IMG/VR virus record: IMGVR_UViG_3300048121_000993
Span: 1-64,000 of that record
Reading direction: 5' to 3' (one strand)
DNA from: a virus
DNA length: 64,000 nt
The position numbers and the translations under genes are program-made. The notes under the pieces were generated by a model that had not been told where the DNA came from, did not search any database, and was given only the letters and a program-made list of their open reading frames with translations. This document shows positions 58,651 to 64,000 of this stretch, one piece after another (within the stretch, counting starts at the first letter, position 1; each line of letters begins with the position of its first letter).

Positions 58651-59067
58651 ATGAAAATAGGATTTACATGTAGTACATTTGATTTGTTACACGCAGGTCA
58701 TATAGGCATGCTCAGAGAAGCAAAAGCAAATTGTGATGTTTTAATTGTAGGATTACAAAGTGATCCAACTATTGATCGCCCAGATACAAAGAATAAGCCT
58801 ATACAAACAATGGTAGAACGTTATGCACAACTCAATGCATTAAAATTTGTAGATGAGATTGTACCATATCAAACAGAACAAGATTTAATTGACATACTGG
58901 AACTGTTTCAGTTAGATGTTAGATTTTTAGGCGATGAATATAAAGAAAAAGAATTTACTGGAAAAGATGTATGTCGTAAGCGTGGTATTGAGCTACACTT
59001 TAATAAACGAGATCATAGATTCAGTACAACAGATTTAAGACATAGGGTATGTAAAAATGAGAATTGA
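58651..59067 (+). CDS. Glycerol-3-phosphate cytidylyltransferase-type enzyme
   Basis: 138 aa, TagD-like. [12 protein letters not shown] carries the HxGH motif and [10 protein letters not shown] the (R)xxSTT motif of CTP-dependent nucleotidyltransferases, which make CDP-glycerol or CDP-linked head groups. [22 protein letters not shown] is the usual middle. It starts right after the amidotransferase-like gene and overlaps guaC by 11 bp. The acceptor is unknown. Confidence 0.85.
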   Translation: MKIGFTCSTFDLLHAGHIGMLREAKANCDVLIVGLQSDPTIDRPDTKNKPIQTMVERYAQLNALKFVDEIVPYQTEQDLIDILELFQLDVRFLGDEYKEKEFTGKDVCRKRGIELHFNKRDHRFSTTDLRHRVCKNEN

Positions 59068-60166
59068 TCAAGACATTAAACTAGACTACAGTGACGTTTT
59101 AATTCGTCCAAAGCGTAGTACATTAAGTTCACGCAAACAAGTAAGACTTGAACGCAAGTTTAAATTTAGAAACAGCAGACACGAGTACGAAGGTATTCCT
59201 ATTATGGCTGCTAACATGGATGGTGTTGGAACATTTGAAATGGCAGATGAACTTGCACAACAAAATATATTTACATGTTTAGTAAAAACATATTCAGTGG
59301 AAGAACTTGTAGATTTTTTTAACAATGATTATCCGGATAATAGAAGAACACAAAACATTGCTATGAGCATTGGTACAGGAACAATAGACTTTGATAAGTT
59401 AGAAGCTGTGTATAATAAAGTAAGCAATAAACTAAAATATGTATGTATGGATATTGCAAATGGTTACAGTGATCACTTTGCACAACATGTTAAAAAAGTT
59501 CGTAATGCATTTCCTAATTTAGTAATTATAGCAGGTAATGTAGTAACCGGAGAGATGACAGAGGAGTTAATTTTAAATGGAGCAGACATCGTTAAAGTCG
59601 GAATTGGACCAGGAAGCGTGTGTACAACACGAATCCAAACAGGAGTCGGGTATCCGCAACTTAGTGCAGTCATTGAATGTGCAGATGCGGCACATGGACT
59701 TGGTGGACATATTATCGCTGATGGGGGCTGTAACTCTAGTGGTGATGTGGCTAAAGCATTTGCTGGCGGCGCCGATTATGTAATGCTAGGCGGTATGCTT
59801 GCAGGACATGATCAAGGTGGCGGCGAAGTTATTAGTAAGATGTATGCAACCAATGAATGGCTTACAGCAGAAAAGCCAGTACTTGAACAAAAACAGTTTG
59901 TGGCTTTTTACGGAATGAGCAGTGATGCTGCAAACACAAAACACTTTGGAGGACTAAAAGACTATCGTGCAAGCGAAGGACGAGAAGTATTAGTTCCATA
60001 CAGAGGTGCAGTACAACACACCGTACAAGCAATCTTAGGTGGGTTGCGTAGTACCTGTACATATGCAGGTGCAATGAAACTTAAACAACTTAGTAAATGT
60101 ACTACGTTTGTTCGCGTTAACAATCAGTTTAACAAAACATACGAAAGCACAACAACTAAGATTTAG
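59057..60166 (+). CDS. guaC: GMP reductase
   Basis: 369 aa, IMPDH/GMPR barrel. [11 protein letters not shown] holds the catalytic Cys, [17 protein letters not shown] the phosphate-binding loop and [12 protein letters not shown] a substrate loop. [14 protein letters not shown] at the start and absence of CBS domains favour GMP reductase over IMPDH. GMP reductase converts GMP to IMP, feeding adenine nucleotide synthesis. Coupled to the cytidylyltransferase gene. A GCTATG/CATAGC hairpin lies just after its stop (60167-60187). Confidence 0.88.
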   Translation: MRIDQDIKLDYSDVLIRPKRSTLSSRKQVRLERKFKFRNSRHEYEGIPIMAANMDGVGTFEMADELAQQNIFTCLVKTYSVEELVDFFNNDYPDNRRTQNIAMSIGTGTIDFDKLEAVYNKVSNKLKYVCMDIANGYSDHFAQHVKKVRNAFPNLVIIAGNVVTGEMTEELILNGADIVKVGIGPGSVCTTRIQTGVGYPQLSAVIECADAAHGLGGHIIADGGCNSSGDVAKAFAGGADYVMLGGMLAGHDQGGGEVISKMYATNEWLTAEKPVLEQKQFVAFYGMSSDAANTKHFGGLKDYRASEGREVLVPYRGAVQHTVQAILGGLRSTCTYAGAMKLKQLSKCTTFVRVNNQFNKTYESTTTKI

Positions 60167-60226
60167 CTATGTTGTACATGCATAGCGTCTTTGCAGCAGA
60201 TAAGTAAGTGATTCTGCGGTATTATA

Positions 60227-60234
60227 GATAAATA
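60227..60234 (+). promoter_or_regulatory. Late box of the structured RNA
   Basis: GATAAATA; predicted +1 at 60240, giving a leader of about 240 nt before the gene at 60478. Confidence 0.65.
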
Positions 60235-60252
60235 GATGTGTAATAAAAATGG

Positions 60253-60454
60253 CACAATGTTGTGTTATAGTTACATGTACAAAGTAGTACAGAGCGACCT
60301 CGGCTCAGAAAAAAAGAGCGGCAGTTAGTGCCACGCTAACTGACTCTGGGAAAGACCAGGGCATAACCCATGCCTTACAAGCGATACATTATGAGGTATC
60401 GTGGTAGCGGCCAGGAGAGACTGGCAAATAACGGATGCTTTCCCAAAAACATCC
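60253..60454 (+). ncRNA. Multi-hairpin structured RNA, class unknown
   Basis: A 312-bp interval without a convincing gene holds a late box and a chain of hairpins. CACA/TGTG (60253-60264). GTAC/GTAC (60277-60290). GAGC/GCTC with loop GACCTCG (60292-60306). CAGTTAG/CTAACTG, 7 bp (60322-60342). CTGG/CCAG (60346-60359). GGCAT/ATGCC (60360-60374). CGATAC/GTATCG (60382-60401). GCCAG/CTGGC (60410-60425). GGATG/CATCC (60433-60454). G+C is visibly higher than around it. It is a long 5' leader or a separate RNA; I do not recognise the class. Confidence 0.7.
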
Positions 60455-60477
60455 ACACATATAACGGAGAATATAAA

Positions 60478-60684
60478 ATGGCTAACACTTTTTTTAGTGC
60501 ATGGTCGGGATTATTCAATGGCTCACGTAGAAGTCGTGTGGCTTACAATAACACCCTAATGACTTATGCAAAAACAGAATATGGTTCTGATTGGCAATAT
60601 GCCTACAACTATATGCTAGAACACAAAGGATCTGCACCAAAGATGGGTCTTGCAGATATCAATATCAAGGCAGCAGTAAAATGA
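60478..60684 (+). CDS. Small protein, first gene of micro-operon
   Basis: 68 aa from ATG 60478 with AACGGAGAATATAAA upstream. The frame is open back to 60370 but that part is the hairpin RNA. MANTFFSAWSGLFNGSRRSRVAYN is followed by YAKTEYGSDWQYAYNYMLEH. Helical, basic N-terminus. Its stop overlaps the next start. Function unknown. Confidence 0.65.
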   Translation: MANTFFSAWSGLFNGSRRSRVAYNNTLMTYAKTEYGSDWQYAYNYMLEHKGSAPKMGLADINIKAAVK

Positions 60685-60866
60685 CAACAACATTAATATA
60701 CAAACAAACATGTAGTGTTTGTGAAAAAATTAAACAAGCATCATTAAAAGTAATGATGGCTATTTGGTCATTTGGTGAATCGGCAGGTCGTGCAAGAGCA
60801 GCCGCTGAATTACATAGACAAGGCTACACAGAAGAAGCAAAAAAACTAATGCTGGAGAGTAGATAA
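60681..60866 (+). CDS. Small alphaproteobacterial-type protein
   Basis: 61 aa. FGESAGRARAAAELHRQGYTEEAKKLM matches the G-R-A-R-A-A-x-x-L pattern of short proteins that I recall beside DUF1127 genes in alpha- and gammaproteobacteria. A CSVC pair lies near the N-terminus. Overlaps both neighbours (ATGA, TAATG). Function unknown. Confidence 0.7.
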   Translation: MTTTLIYKQTCSVCEKIKQASLKVMMAIWSFGESAGRARAAAELHRQGYTEEAKKLMLESR

Positions 60867-61057
60867 TGATTAATACTATAACAAACAAATTAAGTTGGTT
60901 AAAACGTGCTTATACAAACAGTCAAGGACGCAGAGCAACTGAAAAGGCTTTGTCGGAATTAAACGACTTTGAATTAAATGATATTGGATTATGCAGAGGC
61001 GACATTAGATCAGTTGCTCGCGGTGATCTTAAAGCATATAAAAGATCAGTTAAGTAA
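60866..61057 (+). CDS. DUF1127 protein
   Basis: 63 aa. RRATEKALSELNDFELNDIGLCRGDIRSVARG is a canonical DUF1127 motif (L-x-D-x-x-L-x-D-I-G-L-x-R-x-x-I). DUF1127 proteins of alphaproteobacteria are small Arg-rich proteins; at least one in Rhodobacter (CcaF1) is an RNA-binding regulator. A phage copy suggests manipulation of host RNA metabolism (inference). Overlaps both neighbours. Confidence 0.85.
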   Translation: MINTITNKLSWLKRAYTNSQGRRATEKALSELNDFELNDIGLCRGDIRSVARGDLKAYKRSVK

Positions 61058-61191
61058 TGTTTAAAAAGTTTTTAAAAGCAATGGAATACAGAAGTTATTG
61101 CATGAGCATCAGGCAACTTCGTCAATTAGGCGAACATGAAAAAGCTAATGAAATTTCTGAATATAAACATAAGATGTATAACACATTTTAA
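61057..61191 (+). CDS. 44-residue basic protein
   Basis: Frame from ATG 61057 overlapping the DUF1127 stop. Starts MFKKFLKAMEYRSYCMS, contains IRQLRQLGEHEKANEISEY. Helical and basic, like its micro-operon partners. Too short for family assignment; supported by tight coupling. Confidence 0.55.
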   Translation: MFKKFLKAMEYRSYCMSIRQLRQLGEHEKANEISEYKHKMYNTF

Positions 61192-61210
61192 TTTAGTGTA
61201 GTTTTAATTG

Positions 61211-61218
61211 CATAAATA
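61211..61218 (+). promoter_or_regulatory. Late box abutting a start codon
   Basis: CATAAATA ends exactly 5 nt before the ATG at 61224. Confidence 0.65.
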
Positions 61219-61223
61219 GTTGT

Positions 61224-62201
61224 ATGAGTAAAGTACATCTATTAACAGAAATAATAATAAAATTACAGAACCTTAGTACTCAGGATGAGAAACTAAAGCT
61301 TCTGCATACCTATAATAAAGAAATCATACTACAACGTATAATTACTATAGCGTATAATCCTTGGATTGATTTTGGAATGAAAGATTTTGTGCCAAAGCGT
61401 TTAGGTAAAAAGTTTGGTATGGGTTTGAGTAAATTCCTACATATTTTAACAGACATCATAGACGAAAAATATGATGAAAGAGAAAAGAACTTTTCTTGTC
61501 AAATGGCTATGCAACATATAGATGAGCGTGATGCTGAACTATTTGTTAATTTACTAAGACAAGATCTGGACTTAGGACTCGAATTAGAAACAATAAATGC
61601 AGTATGGCCTGGATTAATAATGATTTATCCAATAAGCTCGCCTACTGTAGCAGACTATAAAACATTTAATAAATATCCAGCCGCAGTACAACCTATTAGT
61701 AGAGGTTTACGAGTTAATGTAATTGTACATAAAGATATAGTTACTTACAGAGACAAAGAAGGTAACAATATCGAAGGTTGGAATATACACGACGAACAGT
61801 TTGTAAATTTAGCACAAAACAATAGTACAGTATTTGATGGTCACGCAGTTGTGGTTAATGGTACAACTATTGTCGAGACTGATAATCAAAAAGTATTAGA
61901 AGCAGACCCGGAAAACATCAGATTTAATTTTTGGGATGTTATTAGATATGATGGATTTATTACTGGTACAGATACTCGTATAGGTTATAATTGGCGTAAT
62001 AATGGATTAGAACATATGATTATACTTGCTATAGATAAGAATAAAACACCTTGCTATGACATTGTAAAGGCTGATCTAGTAGGAAGTGATGAACAATTAG
62101 CGTTAACTGTTGAAAAGTATAAATCTAAATGTGTTATTAAAGCATTAGACGGCACATGGGTACATGGAACTGATCCAACACAAGTTATTTACGAGTCTTA
62201 A
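61224..62201 (+). CDS. Degenerate T4-type DNA ligase (no catalytic lysine)
   Basis: 325 aa. The N-terminal 140 residues follow the T4 gp30 DNA-binding domain (LLHTYNKEIILQRIITIAY, LLRQDLDLGLE, AVWPGLI). Where gp30 has the adenylated lysine (Q-L-K-A-D-G) this protein has QPISRG (156-161). Motif III IDGEL reads FDGHAV, and the motif IV region reads CVIKALDGTW without the Glu. It stops where motif V and the OB domain would start. It is probably a non-catalytic DNA-binding relative. A late box abuts the ATG and the 3' end overlaps the convergent lipase gene. Confidence 0.7.
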   Translation: MSKVHLLTEIIIKLQNLSTQDEKLKLLHTYNKEIILQRIITIAYNPWIDFGMKDFVPKRLGKKFGMGLSKFLHILTDIIDEKYDEREKNFSCQMAMQHIDERDAELFVNLLRQDLDLGLELETINAVWPGLIMIYPISSPTVADYKTFNKYPAAVQPISRGLRVNVIVHKDIVTYRDKEGNNIEGWNIHDEQFVNLAQNNSTVFDGHAVVVNGTTIVETDNQKVLEADPENIRFNFWDVIRYDGFITGTDTRIGYNWRNNGLEHMIILAIDKNKTPCYDIVKADLVGSDEQLALTVEKYKSKCVIKALDGTWVHGTDPTQVIYES

Positions 62202-62940
62202 TTTTCTTAATATATTGATTTCCAAAGTGATCGTATAACCCATCAAAGAACTGAAACTTAGTAATAGCTTTACCAGTTCCTTTCATTCTATCTTTAAATC
62301 GTTGCCACCATGTTACTTTGGTTTTGATATGCACATCATATGTAATATATTCTATTTGCCCTACATGTTTGTAATATCCAAAGAATGGAACTCTAGTAAC
62401 GACATCATTGTTATTAACAAATCTATACGCCTCTATATCATTGAACTGTTTACCCCATTCTCTGTCACCTACTTTTGGTGACCCATATGTATATAAAACT
62501 AAATCTGCACCTGCTTGGTGAAATCTACTAGCACATATAGTTGCCATTGCAGCTCCCAAACTATGTCCAGTAATTACTATTTTTTTAGTAGTTAGTTTTT
62601 TACCTAACCATTTAATAATTTCAGGATATAGTTTATCTAGCTCAGTTTTAAATCCAGAATGTACTGTACCTGTTGTATCAGCACTTGCTGGCCAAGCCTT
62701 AATATCTGCTATTAAGTCGCCCATTTGAGCGCCTTCAGTACCTCTAAAAGCAACGATCACATAGTCAGGCATAACAATACCATAACCTTGTGCGTTTTCT
62801 TTTTCAAAGAATTTAACACTCGAATGTTTTATTTTATTATCTTTTAGGAATTTAACTACTTCTGGTTTTTCTTCGTATACTATTTTTGATACATCTATAC
62901 ATAATTCTGCCAGATGCCAATCTATATTATTTTTTAACAA
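62185..62940 (-). CDS. Class 3 lipase-like hydrolase
   Basis: 251 aa, minus strand. ITGHSLGAAMA is the GxSxG nucleophile elbow, VAFRGTEG the oxyanion-side motif of lipase_3, and YTYGSPKVGDREW the conserved strand after it; the Asp and His are in NNDVVTRVPF and later YDHFGN. No signal peptide. It could act on host membranes late in infection (inference). It overlaps both neighbours on the minus strand side and the convergent gene. Confidence 0.85.
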   Translation of the reverse strand: MLKNNIDWHLAELCIDVSKIVYEEKPEVVKFLKDNKIKHSSVKFFEKENAQGYGIVMPDYVIVAFRGTEGAQMGDLIADIKAWPASADTTGTVHSGFKTELDKLYPEIIKWLGKKLTTKKIVITGHSLGAAMATICASRFHQAGADLVLYTYGSPKVGDREWGKQFNDIEAYRFVNNNDVVTRVPFFGYYKHVGQIEYITYDVHIKTKVTWWQRFKDRMKGTGKAITKFQFFDGLYDHFGNQYIKKIKTRK

Positions 62941-63238
62941 TTAATTTCTCCAGTCTGTGTGTAGGTATGCGGGTATTATAGATATATCTCCACACCTTAC
63001 CACGACCATTATCAATTTCAAATATAGTTTCTCGCATACCTATACTAATAATAGTGGCTTTTTCTCCATCTAAGAATACTTCGTCGCCGGGTTCAAATCC
63101 AGGCTTCATTTTCCAACGAAGACTTGCTACAAAATCTCCTACAGCTTCTTTAAACCATAATACTATTATTGCAGTAATTCCTAGCCCTATTAACGGTTCT
63201 AATAACATTGATATTTTCATTGCTTCTGATTCTAACAT
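62927..63238 (-). CDS. Small membrane protein with MscS-like beta domain
   Basis: 103 aa, minus strand. A hydrophobic helix at about residues 12-28 is followed by a beta domain (FEPGDEVFLDGEKATIISIGMRETIFEIDNGR) with the P-G-D-x-V pattern of the MscS Sm-like domain. Starts at M1, M7 or M11 are possible. It overlaps the lipase by 14 bp, so the two form a minus-strand operon, perhaps envelope-directed. Confidence 0.6.
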   Translation of the reverse strand: MLESEAMKISMLLEPLIGLGITAIIVLWFKEAVGDFVASLRWKMKPGFEPGDEVFLDGEKATIISIGMRETIFEIDNGRGKVWRYIYNTRIPTHRLEKLIVKK

Positions 63239-63246
63239 ACTATAAC

Positions 63247-63254
63247 TATTTATT
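63247..63254 (-). promoter_or_regulatory. Minus-strand late box
   Basis: AATAAATA on the minus strand, 8 nt before the ATG at 63238. Confidence 0.5.
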
Positions 63255-63272
63255 AAAAATAGACAAAAACTA

Positions 63273-63301
63273 TTGACAAACAGATAATAATATACTATAA
63301 T
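63273..63301 (+). promoter_or_regulatory. Perfect consensus sigma70 promoter
   Basis: TTGACA (63273-63278), 17-bp spacer, TATAAT (63296-63301), driving the peroxiredoxin gene. Confidence 0.93.
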
Positions 63302-63328
63302 TACACTAATGAAATAAAGGAGTCTATA

Positions 63329-63865
63329 ATGACGAAAGAAAATAGCAATGTACCAGCAGTTACATTTAAAGTACGAGTACCAGATCCGTCAAACAGTAAA
63401 ACAAATTCCTGTGAGATTGTACCATCAACTTGGGCAGAGCTAACAACAGATGAAATCTTCAAAGATAAACTAGTTGTAGTGTTTAGTTTACCGGGTGCAT
63501 TTACACCAACATGTAGTACATTCCAGTTACCTGGATTTGAATTATATGCACAGGATTTTTATGATATAGGTGTAAGCGACATTTACTGTATCAGTGTTAA
63601 TGATTCATTTGTTATGAATGCATGGCGTGATGCTAATAATCTTAAGAATGTTAAAGTATTGCCAGATGGTAATGGAACATTTACAGAAGCCATGGGTCAG
63701 TTAATTGACATGAGTGGTGTAGGATTTAACAAGCGTAGTAGACGATATGCAATGATTGTTGAGAACGGTGTAATTAACAAAATGTTTATTGAACCCGATG
63801 CATCAGCAGAAGATTCTGATCCGTATGGTGAAACAACACCAGAAAATGTTTTTGCATCTTTATAG
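63329..63865 (+). CDS. Peroxiredoxin (Prx5 type)
   Basis: 178 aa. FSLPGAFTPTCSTFQLPGFE holds the peroxidatic Cys in the PxxxTxxC motif; DIYCISVNDSFVMNAW and RRYAMIVENGVI are typical Prx5 segments. It reduces peroxides using glutathione/glutaredoxin or thioredoxin. AAAGGAG precedes the ATG. Early promoter upstream; similar genes occur in marine phages. Confidence 0.92.
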   Translation: MTKENSNVPAVTFKVRVPDPSNSKTNSCEIVPSTWAELTTDEIFKDKLVVVFSLPGAFTPTCSTFQLPGFELYAQDFYDIGVSDIYCISVNDSFVMNAWRDANNLKNVKVLPDGNGTFTEAMGQLIDMSGVGFNKRSRRYAMIVENGVINKMFIEPDASAEDSDPYGETTPENVFASL

Positions 63866-63876
63866 AGGAGTAGCAA

Positions 63877-64000
63877 TTGAAAATATTTAAAGAATCAATT
63901 GATAACTTCTTCAGGTGGGTTAACTCTAGCGAATTAGTAGAGTTAACTGATATTGATGTAAGTGAAGATCCAGTAAGACCTGATTTGGACTTAGAATTCA
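63877..64000 (+). CDS. Start of an unrecognised gene, cut by the window edge
   Basis: Open frame from TTG 63877 to the window end (41 residues). GAGGAG lies 7 nt upstream. KIFKESIDNFFRWVNSSEL then SEDPVRPDLDLEF. Too little is visible for a function; similar starts occur in small phage proteins near peroxiredoxin by memory. Confidence 0.5.
   Translation, partial: MKIFKESIDNFFRWVNSSELVELTDIDVSEDPVRPDLDLEF

Noticed and set aside
60253-60454. Assigning the hairpin RNA to a named class (manA, wcaG, glutamine riboswitch, 6S)
   Set aside because: I could not match any class's conserved core by eye, so it is left as unknown pending a covariance-model search.
60370-60477. N-terminal extension of the gene at 60478
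   Set aside because: The extension falls in the hairpin RNA, has unlike composition, and ATG 60478 has a good ribosome-binding site.
1-64000. CRISPR arrays, insertion sequences, homing endonucleases, introns
   Set aside because: No regularly spaced repeats, transposase, GIY-YIG/HNH motifs or interrupted conserved genes were found by reading; short repeats present are promoters or leader repeats.

Overview
The window is one continuous, tightly packed piece of an AT-rich T4-like (contractile-tailed) phage genome. The T4 hallmark set is present: terminase large subunit, gp32, UvsX, UvsY, UvsW, gp61 primase, gp41 helicase, NrdA/NrdB and glutaredoxin. Almost every gene is on the + strand, stop and start codons often overlap, and an AT-rich late-promoter box (ATAAATA type) recurs at least 20 times. 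The accessory genes (SpeD, peroxiredoxin, bS21, SET protein, 2OG oxygenases, radical SAM) point to a marine phage. An alphaproteobacterial-type ferredoxin-NADP reductase and a DUF1127 micro-operon suggest an alphaproteobacterial host; this is inference. No integrase, transposon or CRISPR array was seen. Both window edges cut genes.

Layout. 1-5.4 kb: a prohead-type protein, a QueC-like PP-loop enzyme, terminase and a large putative structural protein. 5.4-15.3 kb: replication and recombination genes (gp32, uvsX, uvsY, AAA ATPase, uvsW, small conserved T4-like genes) served by strong sigma70-type promoters. 15.3-34.2 kb: late structural genes mixed with primase, helicase, SpeD, an SGNH hydrolase, an exonuclease, nrdA-nrdB-grx and a PAAR spike protein. 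34.2-46.7 kb: four tRNAs (Thr, Ala, Asn, Glu) and an accessory island with a glutamine-amidotransferase homologue, a ferritin-like protein, a SET protein, SGNH and 2OG-oxygenase proteins, a split radical SAM/SPASM pair, Fpr and several paralogous pairs of unknown function. 46.7-51.5 kb: small early genes behind near-identical promoters whose 17-bp spacers hold a palindrome, plus an ATP-dependent DNA ligase and a (p)ppGpp-hydrolase-like HD protein. 51.5-61.2 kb: a takeover cluster of ClpP, ClpX, translation factor IF3, ribosomal protein bS21, Hsp20, ClpS, a second amidotransferase homologue, a cytidylyltransferase, GMP reductase, and a multi-hairpin RNA leading a micro-operon of four tiny DUF1127-type proteins. 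61.2-64 kb: a ligase-derived protein without its catalytic lysine, a minus-strand lipase and membrane protein, and a peroxiredoxin.

Themes. (1) Translation: IF3, bS21 and tRNAs are carried by a genome in which ten or so genes appear to be transcribed from at or within a few bases of the start codon, so their mRNAs would be (nearly) leaderless. (2) Proteolysis and folding: a ClpX, ClpP, ClpS and Hsp20 set, with a leader resembling a ROSE RNA thermometer in front of hsp20. (3) Structured 5' leaders after late promoters, two of them starting with a hairpin exactly at the predicted +1. (4) Early promoters with a palindromic spacer. All functional statements are from reading the sequence and remembered family motifs; no database search was possible.
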